Of a stretch of 36,002 nt of DNA, positions 1 to 8,617 are shown piece by piece. The stretch is from contig NZ_JZEX01000050.1 in NCBI RefSeq assembly GCF_000969415.1, positions 1 to 36,002 on the forward strand. Reading direction: 5' to 3'. The notes under the pieces were generated by a model that was not told the origin of the DNA, ran no database searches, and was given only the letters and a program-made list of their open reading frames with translations. Every line of letters begins with the position of its first letter. The first letter of the stretch is position 1. Origin of the DNA: Devosia geojensis (GTDB lineage Bacteria > Pseudomonadota > Alphaproteobacteria > Rhizobiales > Devosiaceae). Position numbers and translations under genes: made by a program.

Positions 1-49
1 CCCCTATCCCCTCCCCTCAAGGGGGAGGGGGACGCATGGTGCTTGCGGC
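1..49. repeat. GC-rich dispersed repeat, copy at window start
   Basis: A pyrimidine/purine-rich inverted repeat (arms CCCCTCCCCT and AGGGGGAGGGG, 8-31) followed by a short tail. The whole 49 bases recur at 1214-1262 with only a few mismatches. The window begins inside this repeat, which suggests that the assembled contig was broken there. No coding potential. Confidence 0.75.
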
Positions 50-70
50 ACCGTCGTGCCCCTACCCACC

Positions 71-204
71 GGCTGTCATCCCGGCGAAAGCCGGGACCCA
101 GTACACGCTGGCGTCAGGACTCGTGCGCGGGTGTGCTCTTCAGCTCCCCAGCAAGGCACCGGCGGCGCCGTTTACTGGGTCCCGGCTTTCGCCGGGATGA
201 CAGC
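71..204. repeat. Interspersed inverted-repeat element, copy 1
   Basis: About 134 bp with terminal inverted repeats of roughly 27-30 bp: left end 71-103 and right end 174-204, each built around the palindromic core CCCGGCGAAAGCCGGGA. The interior is unrelated between copies. Further copies are at 15001-15161, 22330-22460 and 27206-27345. Elements of this look are common in intergenic DNA of Hyphomicrobiales. No transposase is encoded, so this is a small non-autonomous or REP-like element. The whole 1-388 stretch holds only repeats and no gene I can support. Confidence 0.8.
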
Positions 205-244
205 GGTGGGAGATGGAACTTTCCAGTACAACTGGAGTGCCGCA

Positions 245-320
245 AACGTTGCCCCGTTCGCACACCTTGCGGCTGATGCGGCACCTCAGGATGGGCCCCG
301 GCTTTCGCCCGGGTGACATC
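245..320. repeat. Degenerate half of the interspersed element
   Basis: The stretch around 256-317 resembles the right half of the 15001-15161 element. It shares TTCGCACACCTTGCGGCTG, then a CTCAGGATGG block, then the CCGGCTTTCGCC core. The core is mutated and the left end is missing, so this looks like a decayed copy abutting copy 1. Confidence 0.55.
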
Positions 321-388
321 GGGGGGTGGAGGTATTGACGGATGGAGCCCAAGGCCGCCTAGTTCCGAGCGAACGGGGCGAAGGGGCG

Positions 389-1129
389 ATGCGCGAACTG
401 GGGCGATTGATCGGGCGGGGCAAGGAGGCGGAGGTCCATGAGGAGGGCGAGCATGCGCTCAAGCTCTACCGGAGCGCAGACCGCAAGCTGGCAGCGTTCC
501 GCGAGGCGACGGTGCTTGCCGCCCTCGAGGATGCGGGCGTCGCCGCCCCGAAGGTCTTCGGCATCGAGAACCGGCAGGGCCGCTGGGGCGTGCTGATGGA
601 GCGCGTCAGGGGACCGGCCTGGGCGGAAAAGATGCGCGCAGACGAGAGGACGATCGAACCCTGCCTCAAGGCGATGGCGCGGCTGCATGTCGACATTCAT
701 GGCCGCACCGCTGCGGCGCTGCCGAGACAAAGGGCAAGGCTGACGCGCGATATCGCGCGCACGCCCCTGCTCGGCGAGCCGCTGCGCAGGCGCCTGCTCG
801 ACGGGCTCGCCGAGCGTCCGGACGGCGACCGGCTCTGCCACGGCGATTTTCACCCCCTCAACATTCTCGGGGAACTGGAGGCCCCGACAGTCGTCGACTG
901 GCTCGACGCCAGTCTCGGCGTGCCGGCGGCGGACGCCTGCCGATCCTATATGCTGCTGGCGCGGGGATGGCCGGACCTGGCGGACGCCTATGCCGATGCC
1001 TATGCGCGAACCGCGGGGATCGGGCGGAGCGAGATCGACGGCTGGCTGCCGTTCGTTGCGGCGGCGCGGCTTGCCGAGGACGTGCCGGAGGAAACAGAGG
1101 CGCTCGTCGCGATGGCCGAGCGGGTCTAG
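389..1129 (+). CDS. Aminoglycoside phosphotransferase (APH)/choline kinase-like protein
   Basis: A 246-residue small-molecule kinase fold protein. The catalytic (Brenner) motif HGDFHPLNIL is at residues 151-160, with Asp153 as the likely catalytic base. VVDWLDA at 168-174 supplies the metal-binding Asp170. The N-terminal lobe has a glycine-rich loop (LIGRGKEAEV) and a lysine in ALKLYRS. I chose ATG 389 because AAGGGG lies just upstream at 381-386 and the protein then begins at the glycine-rich lobe; the frame stays open to 326. The substrate cannot be read from sequence: family members phosphorylate aminoglycosides, choline, methylthioribose or homoserine. It stands alone between two repeat clusters. 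Whether it gives antibiotic resistance is unknown. Confidence 0.85.
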   Translation: MRELGRLIGRGKEAEVHEEGEHALKLYRSADRKLAAFREATVLAALEDAGVAAPKVFGIENRQGRWGVLMERVRGPAWAEKMRADERTIEPCLKAMARLHVDIHGRTAAALPRQRARLTRDIARTPLLGEPLRRRLLDGLAERPDGDRLCHGDFHPLNILGELEAPTVVDWLDASLGVPAADACRSYMLLARGWPDLADAYADAYARTAGIGRSEIDGWLPFVAAARLAEDVPEETEALVAMAERV

Positions 1130-1150
1130 CGGACGTAGGCGACCGCACCG

Positions 1151-1262
1151 CTCCCCTTTAAGAGGGGCTGGAGGCAGGGGAAGAAGCGTCGGTGGCTCAC
1201 AGACTCACCCCCACCCCTAGCCCCTCCCCTCAAGGGGGAGGGGGACGCATTGTGCTTGTGGC
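1151..1262. repeat. GC-rich dispersed repeat, second copy
   Basis: Bases 1191-1262 hold a longer version of the repeat seen at 1-49. GGTGGCTCAC at 1191 leads into CACCCCCACCCCT, then the CCCCTCCCCT/AGGGGGAGGGG hairpin at 1221-1244. A small CCCCT/AGGGG hairpin lies at 1153-1167. The first 28 bases recur at 35842-35869. The element separates the phosphotransferase from the convergent pump gene and could serve as a bidirectional terminator, although it has no T tract. Confidence 0.7.
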
Positions 1263-1264
1263 GG

Positions 1265-4200
1265 CTACTCGGCGGGCGCGGCGTGATGCGGGTCGTCGTC
1301 CGGGGCCTTGGGCAGGAACCGGCCGACGAAGCGGCCGAAGGCGTCGATATAGGTGAGCATCACCGGCACCACCACGAGGGTGAGGGCCGTGGAGCTCAGC
1401 AGGCCGCCGATGACGGCATGGGCCATGGGCGCGTTCTGCCCGCTGCCTTCGTGGAGGCTCAAGGCCAGCGGCAGCATGCCGAAGATCATGGCCAGCGTCG
1501 TCATGATGATCGGGCGGAAGCGGGTGGAACCCGCCTCGAGCAGCGCGTCATAGAGGTTGAGGCCCTCCTGGCGCACGTGCTGGTTGGCGTTGTCGACCAG
1601 GAGGATGGCGTTCTTGACCACCAGGCCCATCAGCATGATGAAACCGATCATCGACATCATGTTGAGCGTCGAGCCGCCGACCAGCAGGCCCAGCACCACG
1701 CCGATCAGCGAGAGCGGCAACGAGACCATGATGGCGAACGGCTGCAGGAAGCTGCCGAACTGGCTGGCCAGCACCAGGTAGATGAAGATGATGGCGAGCA
1801 GCAGGGCAGAGCCGGCGGCGGCGCCGGTCTCGGCCAGGTCCTCGGCTTCGCCGCCCTGGCTGACGCTGTAGCCGACGGGGACTTCGAGGTTGTCGATGAT
1901 CGCCTGGATCCGCGGCGTCACGTCGCCCAGATTCACGCCCTCGATATTGGCGGTGACGTTCACGCGCCGCTCGAGATCCTCGCGGTCGATGGTGGCGGGA
2001 CCGGTGGACTGGACGATGCTCGCCACCTGGTCGAGCCGGATGACGGAGGACGACCCGTTCGCCCCGCTTTGCGTGATCGGCAGGCTGCCGAGAGCGTCGA
2101 CGTCGTTGCGGGCCCACTCGGGCAGACGCACGAACACGCCGAGGTTCTCCCCGGTGGGGCTGGTCCAGTCGGTCACCTCGTCGCCGGCGAGCATCGGGTT
2201 CAGCGCCGCGCCGATCTGGGCGATGCTGACGCCGAGGTCGCTGGCGAGATCGCGGTTGACCCGAACGGCCATGATGGGGCTGACGTCGTCGAGCGAGGAT
2301 TCCACGTCGATAATGCCCGGGATTTCCTCCATGCGGGCGGCCAGCTCGTCGGCGATGCTCTCGAGCATCTCGAAGCTCGGGCCGGAAATGCCGACCGAGA
2401 TCGGCGCCGTGGGGCCGCCGAAACCGCCCGAGGCGGAGACGGTATATGTGGCGCCCGGAACGGCGAGCAACGCGCGGCGCACCGTCGAGGCGAACTCGGT
2501 AGGCGAGACGGCGCGCTCGGATTCCGGCACCATGCCGACGACGATGGTGGCCGAATTGTTGCCGCCGCGCGCATTGCCCGAATTGACCGTGGCGTAGGTC
2601 GATTTGACCTCCGGCAACGCGCGCAGGACATTGTTGACCTGGGCGATCTTCAAAGCGGTGTAGTCGAGCGAGGAACCCGTCGGGGTTTCCATGGCCACCT
2701 GCACTTCGCTGTTGTCGGTGGCCGGAATGAACTCGAAGCCGACGAGCGGGAAGAGGAAGAACGTGCCGACGAGCGAGCCGAGCGCCGCCAGGAGCGTCGT
2801 CTTGCGCCATTTGAGGCACCAGCGCAGCAGGCGGCGATAGCCCCCGGCGACCCATTCGAAGAACCGGTCGAACTGCTGGACGGCCTTGCCGATGGGGCCG
2901 CGCTTGGCATCGGGATGGGCGGCCGGATCGTACCAGACGCTCGACATCATGGGGTCGAGCGTGAAGGCGACGAAGAGCGAGATCAGCACGGCGACCGAAA
3001 CGGTGACGCCGAACTGCAGGAAGAACCGCCCCATGATGCCGTCCATGAACGCCACCGGCAGGAACACGGCGACGATGGAGAGCGTGGTGGCCAGAACCGC
3101 AAGGCCGATCTCGTTGGTGCCGTCGAGCGCGGCCTGACGGTGGTTCTTGCCCATGTGCAGGTGGCGCATGATGTTCTCGCGCACGACGATCGCGTCGTCG
3201 ATGAGAATGCCGACGGCGAGCGAGAGCGCCATCAGCGTCATCATGTTGAGCGTGAAGCCGAAGAAGTTGAGGAAGATCATCGTGCCGATGATCGAGATCG
3301 GCAGGGTGAGGCCGGTGATGACGGTCGAGCGCCAGGAGTTGAGGAAGAGGAACACGATGACGACGGCGAGCGCAGCGCCTTCGATCAGCATGTTCTGGAC
3401 GGCGTGGAAGCTCTGCTCCACCGGCACGGCGTTGTCGCGCACCACCTCGATTCGCACGCCCTCGGGCAGCTCGCCATCCATCATTCGCTCGACGGCGGTG
3501 TGGATGTCGTGGGCCACCTGCACGGTGTTGGCGCCCTGGGTCTTGAGGACGTCGACGGCCAGCGCACGCTCGCCGTTGAGGATGGCAAGGCTCTGCTCGT
3601 CGCCCTGCCCGTCCTCAATCTCGGCGACGTCACGCAGATAGACGGGCTGGCCACCCTGGCGGGAGATGATCAGATCGAGGAACTCGTCGGCATCCTCGAC
3701 GCGGCCTTCGACCTGGATGGTCTGGACCGTGGCGCCCTGGGTGATGGTGCCGGCCGGCAGGTTCTGGTTCTCCTGGCGGAGCACGTTCATCACGTCGGAA
3801 ATGCCGACGTTGAACGCGGCCAGGCGATCGGGATCGACGAGGATGTTGAGCTGACGCTCGATGCCGCCGACGGCCGAGGCGCTGCCGACGCCGCGGATGT
3901 TGGAGAGGCGCGTCACGATCACGTCTTCGGTGAGCGTCGTCAGGTCGCGGGCCGAAAGCGTATCGGAGGTGACCGCGAGCGACATGATGGGCAACGCGCT
4001 CGGATCGAACCGCAGGATGGTGGGCGTATCCGCGTTGTCCGGCAGGGTCGCCTCGATCTGGGAGATCTTGTCGCGAACGTCCTGGGCGGCGGTCTCGGAG
4101 GACACCTCGAGATCGAAGATCATCAGCACCATGGCCGAGCCGGACATGGCGGTCGACTGGATGGTATCGAGGCCGGCGATCGTGTTCACCTGGTTCTCGA

Positions 4201-4399
4201 TGGGCTCGATGATGTCGCTCTCGACAGCCTCGGGCGAGGCGCCGGGATAGCTCACGACCACGGCGACGACGGGGAAGTCGACGTCGGGCATCTGCTCGAT
4301 CGGCAGGCGCTGGTAGGAGTAGATGCCGAAGACCAGCAGCGCCACCATGACCATGGTGGCGAAGACCGGATGGTTGACGCTGATGCGTGTCAGAAACAT
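1265..4399 (-). CDS. RND multidrug efflux permease (HAE1/AcrB-like)
   Basis: At 1044 residues this is full length for the hydrophobe/amphiphile efflux-1 family. It is the inner-membrane, proton-driven component of a tripartite pump. The N-terminus ([18 protein letters not shown]) is typical of the family: short cytoplasmic lead, TM1, then a large periplasmic porter domain. The proton-relay motif is visible in TM4 as [14 protein letters not shown], with the paired aspartates. A second large periplasmic loop follows, then TM8-12 near the C-terminus ([17 protein letters not shown] in TM10). Its start is 3 nt from the stop of the adaptor gene, so the two are co-translated. No TolC-type outer-membrane factor is in the window, so the pump probably recruits one encoded elsewhere. 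Substrates are unknown. Confidence 0.95.
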   Translation of the reverse strand: MFLTRISVNHPVFATMVMVALLVFGIYSYQRLPIEQMPDVDFPVVAVVVSYPGASPEAVESDIIEPIENQVNTIAGLDTIQSTAMSGSAMVLMIFDLEVSSETAAQDVRDKISQIEATLPDNADTPTILRFDPSALPIMSLAVTSDTLSARDLTTLTEDVIVTRLSNIRGVGSASAVGGIERQLNILVDPDRLAAFNVGISDVMNVLRQENQNLPAGTITQGATVQTIQVEGRVEDADEFLDLIISRQGGQPVYLRDVAEIEDGQGDEQSLAILNGERALAVDVLKTQGANTVQVAHDIHTAVERMMDGELPEGVRIEVVRDNAVPVEQSFHAVQNMLIEGAALAVVIVFLFLNSWRSTVITGLTLPISIIGTMIFLNFFGFTLNMMTLMALSLAVGILIDDAIVVRENIMRHLHMGKNHRQAALDGTNEIGLAVLATTLSIVAVFLPVAFMDGIMGRFFLQFGVTVSVAVLISLFVAFTLDPMMSSVWYDPAAHPDAKRGPIGKAVQQFDRFFEWVAGGYRRLLRWCLKWRKTTLLAALGSLVGTFFLFPLVGFEFIPATDNSEVQVAMETPTGSSLDYTALKIAQVNNVLRALPEVKSTYATVNSGNARGGNNSATIVVGMVPESERAVSPTEFASTVRRALLAVPGATYTVSASGGFGGPTAPISVGISGPSFEMLESIADELAARMEEIPGIIDVESSLDDVSPIMAVRVNRDLASDLGVSIAQIGAALNPMLAGDEVTDWTSPTGENLGVFVRLPEWARNDVDALGSLPITQSGANGSSSVIRLDQVASIVQSTGPATIDREDLERRVNVTANIEGVNLGDVTPRIQAIIDNLEVPVGYSVSQGGEAEDLAETGAAAGSALLLAIIFIYLVLASQFGSFLQPFAIMVSLPLSLIGVVLGLLVGGSTLNMMSMIGFIMLMGLVVKNAILLVDNANQHVRQEGLNLYDALLEAGSTRFRPIIMTTLAMIFGMLPLALSLHEGSGQNAPMAHAVIGGLLSSTALTLVVVPVMLTYIDAFGRFVGRFLPKAPDDDPHHAAPAE

Positions 4400-4402
4400 G
4401 GA

Positions 4403-5617
4403 CTAGTCCTCAACCATCTCGACCTTGTCGCCGGGCTGGAGCTGGGTCAGCGGCGCTGTGACAACGATATCGCCAGCCTCGAGCCCGGAGGCGACCTCGA
4501 TGACGCGGCCGCGGCTCCACTGGCCGGCCTGCTCTATGGCCTGGCGAACGACAGCGCCGTCCTCCACCTTGAGGACATAGACGCCCTCGGCATCCTCGCG
4601 CAGCGCCGTTGCCGGCACCGAGAGCGCATCGGGCTTCTCGACGACCGAGATGAGGCCGGTGGCGAACATGCCGCCGCGCAGGAGCCCCTCTTCATTGTCG
4701 AGCGAAATATAGACGGGAATCGTGCGCGTGCCGGAGGCGGCGACGGGATTGACGCGCGAGACGGTGCCCTCGAACGTGCGGCCGGGCAGCCCCTCGACGG
4801 TGACCTCGACGGTCTGGCCCGGCTCGATCTGGGCGCTGGGGCCGATGGGCGAGGCCGCCTGCATCTCGAGCGAGGTCAGGTCGACGAGGGTGAGGAGCGA
4901 AGCGCCCTGCTGCACGGTCTGGCCCGGCTCGACGGTGCGCGACGAGACGATGCCGTCCATGGGCGCGCGCACGGTGGCGTTCTGCATGGCGATCTGGGCG
5001 GCGGCGACCTGGGCCTCGAGGGCGGCGAGGTTGGCGCGCAGCGCATCGGCGCTCGACTGGGCCTGCTCGAGGCCCGAGGAGGCGGTAACGCCGCGTTCGA
5101 TGAGATCGCGGGTGCGCGCCAGCTGGCTGTCGGCGAGGACGAGCTGGGCGCGGGTGGCCTCGGCGGTGCTGGTGGCTTGATCCAGCTGGACGCGCAGGCT
5201 CTCGGTATCGAGCTGGACAAGCACGTCGCCGCTTTCGACCGCATCGCCCGGACGGGCAAGGACGGCGATGACGCGGGCGGAGACCTGCGAGGAGAGCTCC
5301 GTCTGGCGCTGGGGCGCAAGCGAACCGGTGACCCGGACGATCTCGGCGAGGGTCGAAGGTTCGACCGTCGCGATCTCGACGGAGTTGAGCTGCCTGACCG
5401 GGTCGGCCACCGCCTCGGCGACGGTTTCGGCCGGCTGCTGGCGGCTCATGACGACCACCGCGGCGATCACGCCGAGGACCACGAGGGCCAGGAGCACGAA
5501 CGGCCAGCGCCGCCGGCGTGGAGGCAGTCCCGCCGCCACGCGCGCGACGTTTTCCTTGTCGTGCTTGCTCTGCGCCCATTCGGGCTTGGGGCTCCCGGCC
5601 TGCTTGTCGGTGGTCAT
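4403..5617 (-). CDS. RND efflux periplasmic adaptor (membrane fusion protein)
   Basis: A 404-residue adaptor that links the RND permease to an outer-membrane channel. A basic stretch (PPRRRR, 32-37) precedes one N-terminal membrane anchor at about 39-57. Then come the beta-barrel/lipoyl half-motifs (VSARVIAVLARPGDAVESGDVL and, after the hairpin, VRAPMDGIVSSRTVEPGQ), separated by an alanine- and glutamine-rich alpha-hairpin around residues 135-210. A C-terminal membrane-proximal domain follows. There is no lipobox cysteine, so it is held by the membrane helix and not by a lipid. It lies 24 nt downstream of the regulator gene and 3 nt before the permease, forming one operon. Confidence 0.93.
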   Translation of the reverse strand: MTTDKQAGSPKPEWAQSKHDKENVARVAAGLPPRRRRWPFVLLALVVLGVIAAVVVMSRQQPAETVAEAVADPVRQLNSVEIATVEPSTLAEIVRVTGSLAPQRQTELSSQVSARVIAVLARPGDAVESGDVLVQLDTESLRVQLDQATSTAEATRAQLVLADSQLARTRDLIERGVTASSGLEQAQSSADALRANLAALEAQVAAAQIAMQNATVRAPMDGIVSSRTVEPGQTVQQGASLLTLVDLTSLEMQAASPIGPSAQIEPGQTVEVTVEGLPGRTFEGTVSRVNPVAASGTRTIPVYISLDNEEGLLRGGMFATGLISVVEKPDALSVPATALREDAEGVYVLKVEDGAVVRQAIEQAGQWSRGRVIEVASGLEAGDIVVTAPLTQLQPGDKVEMVED

Positions 5618-5641
5618 GGCGTCTCGCCTAAATCGGTAAAA

Positions 5642-6112
5642 TCAATTGGTGGTGGTGTCGGCTTCGTCTTCGACCTGCTCGGACCAGGCCTTCAGGCGCT
5701 CGCCCATGCGCAGATAGAAGCGGCCGAACTGGCAAACGCGCCGCTTGGCCTCGGCCTGCCCTTCGGGGAAGGAGGCGGCCGCCTCGATCACCTCCGAGCC
5801 GATGCTGGCCAGGCGCTCGCTGATCGTCTCCATCGAGCGCCGGTAGGGATCGCTGCCCAGTTCATAATAATCGTGCCGGTCGCCGGCGTGGGCGACAAGC
5901 CGGATGATGCCGGATGCGCGCAACTGGCGCGCGTTGGTGCTGGCGCTGGCCTTGCTGATCTTCAGGCGCTCGGCCATCTCGTCTAGGGTGAACGGGCGGC
6001 CCTCGACGATGAGCAGCCCCAGGATCCGCCCCGCGATGCGCGGTGCGCCATCCACCTGGGAGATCAATCCCATGCGTTCGATGAAGTTCTCTGCGGCAGA
6101 CGCTTGTTCCAT
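5642..6112 (-). CDS. GbsR/MarR family transcriptional regulator of the RND operon
   Basis: A 156-residue winged-helix protein of the GbsR branch of MarR regulators. The helix-turn-helix lies around residues 40-75 (TLDEMAERLKISKASASTNARQLRASGIIRL), followed by the wing (VAHAGDRHDYYELG). The C-terminal half is a helical dimerisation region. It is the first gene of a regulator-adaptor-permease operon, and a perfect 22-bp palindrome lies 27 nt before its start. Autoregulation is therefore likely: the protein would repress the pump until a ligand binds. The ligand is not identifiable from sequence. Confidence 0.88.
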   Translation of the reverse strand: MEQASAAENFIERMGLISQVDGAPRIAGRILGLLIVEGRPFTLDEMAERLKISKASASTNARQLRASGIIRLVAHAGDRHDYYELGSDPYRRSMETISERLASIGSEVIEAAASFPEGQAEAKRRVCQFGRFYLRMGERLKAWSEQVEDEADTTTN

Positions 6113-6128
6113 GGCGCGCGTCCGTTAC

Positions 6129-6170
6129 CGACTGGCAGTCGTTCAGTCAAGACTGAACGAACTGAATGGA
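6129..6170 (-). promoter_or_regulatory. Palindromic operator and promoter of the RND operon
   Basis: A perfect inverted repeat TCGTTCAGTC-AA-GACTGAACGA spans 6139-6160. Flanking half-site echoes, ACTGGCAGT at 6131-6139 and ACTGAAT at 6161-6167, suggest an extended operator. On the minus strand TTGACT (6149-6154) lies inside the palindrome and is followed 17 bp later by TAACGG, a poor -10. A repressor here would block RNA polymerase. The symmetry fits a dimeric winged-helix regulator such as the adjacent GbsR-like protein. Confidence 0.7.
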
Positions 6171-6253
6171 CAAAATTTAATGTCGTTCATGTTGGCGCGC
6201 CGGGCGCAAAAGGGTGTCCACCTGCGCGGGAAAAGCGCTCTTTTATGTTGTCG

Positions 6254-6294
6254 CGCTTCCGACGCAAAAGTGGTGCCCACTTTTGCCGGAAGCG
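6254..6294. terminator. Hairpin after phoB (interspersed AAAGTGG-type palindrome)
   Basis: Arms CGCTTCCG...GCAAAAGTGG and CCCACTTTTGC.CGGAAGCG form a long stem with a 2-nt bulge, starting 3 nt past the phoB stop. There is no clean T tract on the phoB side. A related hairpin with the same AAAAGTGG/CCACTTTT core is at 18509-18553, so this belongs to a dispersed hairpin family. It probably protects or ends the pst-pho transcript. Confidence 0.55.
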
Positions 6295-6296
6295 TT

Positions 6297-6998
6297 CTAG
6301 CCCGCCTTGTCGAAGCGTTCGTCGAACGCGTAGCCGGCGCCGCGTACGGTGCGGATGGGATCGGCGGCGCGGCCGCGGTTGATCGCCTTGCGCAGGCGTC
6401 CGACATGGACGTCGACGGTGCGCTCGTCCACATAGACGTCGTTGCCCCAGACCCCGTCGAGAAGCTGCTCGCGCGAATAGACGCGGCCGGGGTGGCGCAT
6501 GAGATATTCGAGCAGGCGGTATTCGGTCGGACCCAGATGCACCTCGCGCCCGGAGCGGCGCACGCGGTGGCTGGTGCGGTCGAGCTCGAGGTCGCCGGCC
6601 TTGAGGACCGAGGTGACGAGCTGCGGGCTCGAGCGGCGCAGAAGCGCCTGGACGCGCGCCAGGAGCTCGGGGACCGAGAAAGGCTTGACCACGTAGTCGT
6701 CGGCGCCGGTGGCGAGGCCGCGGATACGCTCCTCCTCTTCGCCGCGCGCGGTGATCATGATGATGGGAACGCGCGCGGTTTCCTCGCGGGCCCGCCAGCG
6801 CCGTGTGAGCTCGATGCCCGACAGGCCCGGCAGCATCCAGTCGAGGAGGATGAGGTCGGGGACCGTCTCCTGCAGGATCTCGGCGGCCTCATCGCCGCTC
6901 TCGGCGGTCAGCACGCGGAAGCCCTCGGCTTCCAGGTTATAGCGCATGAGGACGGACAGGTCCGCCTCGTCCTCGACGACAAGGATCGTGGCTGGCAT
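6297..6998 (-). CDS. phoB: Phosphate regulon response regulator PhoB
   Basis: A 233-residue OmpR/PhoB-class response regulator. Receiver domain at 1-120: acidic pair Glu9-Asp10, phospho-acceptor Asp53 (LLDWMLPG), Thr83 and Lys105 (VVKPFS). C-terminal winged helix at about 130-228 with the recognition region (YSREQLLDGVWGNDVYVDERTVDVHVGRLRKAI). It receives phosphate from PhoR and binds Pho boxes, one of which precedes pstS here. It is the last gene of the phoR-pst-phoU-phoB cluster, 32 nt after phoU. The cluster position separates it from other OmpR-class regulators, and the gene name is well supported. Confidence 0.95.
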   Translation of the reverse strand: MPATILVVEDEADLSVLMRYNLEAEGFRVLTAESGDEAAEILQETVPDLILLDWMLPGLSGIELTRRWRAREETARVPIIMITARGEEEERIRGLATGADDYVVKPFSVPELLARVQALLRRSSPQLVTSVLKAGDLELDRTSHRVRRSGREVHLGPTEYRLLEYLMRHPGRVYSREQLLDGVWGNDVYVDERTVDVHVGRLRKAINRGRAADPIRTVRGAGYAFDERFDKAG

Positions 6999-7030
6999 CT
7001 CTCAACTCGGTCTATCGGTTCTTGAGGGTT

Positions 7031-7741
7031 TCAGGCCTTGAGTTGGGCGCGGTGCAATTCCTGGACATCATCGGAAAGCTGCCTGCCGGTCTCGAGGTAG
7101 TAGGCGCGCTCGGCGATGTTGGTCGCGTGGTCGCCGATGCGCTCGAGGCTCTTGGCGCAGAACAGCATATGCGTGCAGGCGGTGATGTTGCGCGGATCCT
7201 CCATCATGTAGGTGAGGAGCTCGCGGAAGAGCGAGGTGTACATGGCGTCCACCTCGTCGTCGCGGTTGCACACCTCGATGGCCGCCGCCGCATTGCGGTT
7301 GGCGTAGGCGTCGAGGGCGTCCTTGAGCTGGCTCTGGACGCGGTTGGTCATGTTCTTGACGCCGTTGTAGAACTGCGGCTGCAGGTTGAGCCCCTCGATC
7401 TTCAGCGACCGGCGGGCGAGCTGCTTGGCCATGTCGCCGACGCGCTCGAGGTCGCTCGCGACATGGATGGCCGTGACGATGGCGCGCAGGTCCGAGGCCA
7501 TGGGCTGGCGGCGGGCGATCATCGAGACGGCCATCTCGTCGATATGGCGCTGCATGTCGTCGATGCGCTTGTCGGCAAGCACGGTGACGTCGGCGAGCTC
7601 GCGGTCGAGCCGCAAGAGGGCGCGGGTGCCGTTCTCGATGGCAACCTCCACCTGGCCGCCCATCTCGGCGATCTGCTGGGCAAGGTTCGTCAGCTCGTCA
7701 TTGTAGGCGCTGACGATGTGTTCGCCCTGGGTGCTGGACAT
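7031..7741 (-). CDS. phoU: Phosphate signalling protein PhoU
   Basis: A 236-residue, all-helical protein made of two PhoU repeats (about 15-105 and 120-210). The family's acidic metal-binding positions are visible in segments such as ERVGDMAKQLARR and ERIGDHATNIAERA. PhoU couples the occupancy of the Pst transporter to PhoR and represses the regulon when phosphate is plentiful. It lies 24 nt after pstB and 32 nt before phoB on the same strand. Confidence 0.95.
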   Translation of the reverse strand: MSSTQGEHIVSAYNDELTNLAQQIAEMGGQVEVAIENGTRALLRLDRELADVTVLADKRIDDMQRHIDEMAVSMIARRQPMASDLRAIVTAIHVASDLERVGDMAKQLARRSLKIEGLNLQPQFYNGVKNMTNRVQSQLKDALDAYANRNAAAAIEVCNRDDEVDAMYTSLFRELLTYMMEDPRNITACTHMLFCAKSLERIGDHATNIAERAYYLETGRQLSDDVQELHRAQLKA

Positions 7742-7765
7742 GGCCGGTCTCCTCGCTTCTCGCCG

Positions 7766-8599
7766 CTAGCCGATACGGCCCATGATGTAATCCTGGGTCT
7801 GCTTGTTGACCGGATTGGTGAAAATCTGCTCGGTCGGCCCCTCTTCGATGAGGTTGCCGAGGTGGAAGAACGCGGTCTTCTGCGAAACGCGCGCCGCCTG
7901 CTGCATCGAGTGGGTGACGATGACGATGGTGTAGTTCTCGCGCAGCTCGTCGATCAGTTCCTCGATGACGGCGGTGGCGATCGGGTCGAGCGCCGAGCAG
8001 GGCTCGTCCATCAGGATGACCTCGGGGCCGACGGCGATGGCGCGCGCGATGCACAGGCGCTGCTGCTGGCCGCCGGAAAGGCCCGTGCCGGGCTCGGCCA
8101 GGCGATCCTTGACCTCCTCGAAGAGGCCGGCCTTCCTCAGCGAGGAGACGACGATCTCGTCGAGATCGGCCTTGGACGAGGCAAGGCCGTGGATCCGCGG
8201 GCCGTAGGCGACGTTGTCGTAGATCGACTTGGGGAACGGATTGGGCTTCTGGAACACCATGCCGATGCGCGCGCGCAGCTCGACGACGTCGAGGGCGGAA
8301 TCGTAGATGTCCTCGCCATCGAGCTTGATGACCCCGCCGACCTTGGCGCCCTCGATGGTGTCGTTCATGCGGTTGATGCAACGCAGGAACGTCGACTTGC
8401 CGCAACCCGACGGGCCGATGAACGAGGTCACGGCACGATCGGGGATCTCGATCGAGATGCCGAACAGGGCCTGCTTGGCGCCGTAGTGAACGGTTACGTC
8501 GCGCGCCTCGATACGAACGGGGCGCAGGCTGCTCATGGGATCCATGCTCGACTCCAGGGTCTGCTGCGTCATTTTTACCTTACCGGCGACCATGTCCAT
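7766..8599 (-). CDS. pstB: Phosphate ABC transporter ATP-binding protein PstB
   Basis: A 277-residue ABC ATPase of the phosphate importer. Walker [10 protein letters not shown] is near residue 62, the Q-loop is FQKPNPFP (a PstB hallmark), the signature is LSGGQQQR, Walker B is [13 protein letters not shown], and the H-loop is in VTHSMQQA. It powers PstC/PstA. The first ATG (8599) is preceded by AAGGGGA. Starts at Met10, Met19 or Met22 would also be compatible with the family length of about 255-260. It follows pstA after 18 nt. Confidence 0.96.
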   Translation of the reverse strand: MDMVAGKVKMTQQTLESSMDPMSSLRPVRIEARDVTVHYGAKQALFGISIEIPDRAVTSFIGPSGCGKSTFLRCINRMNDTIEGAKVGGVIKLDGEDIYDSALDVVELRARIGMVFQKPNPFPKSIYDNVAYGPRIHGLASSKADLDEIVVSSLRKAGLFEEVKDRLAEPGTGLSGGQQQRLCIARAIAVGPEVILMDEPCSALDPIATAVIEELIDELRENYTIVIVTHSMQQAARVSQKTAFFHLGNLIEEGPTEQIFTNPVNKQTQDYIMGRIG

Positions 8600-8617
8600 A
8601 GCTTGTCCCCTTTCGGA

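Noticed and set aside
43..352. Short open frames at the left end
   Set aside because: They run through the inverted-repeat elements, and their residues (RRKPGPSTR, CHPGESRDP) are the familiar spurious translation of that repeat.
1250..5986. A 1578-codon open frame on the plus strand, and similar long frames at 7022-10018 and 27923-30001
   Set aside because: They run antisense to well-supported genes (RND pump and adaptor, pst-pho genes, dehydrogenases). Their translations are His/Asp/Arg/Gly-rich low-complexity text typical of the complementary frame of GC-rich genes.
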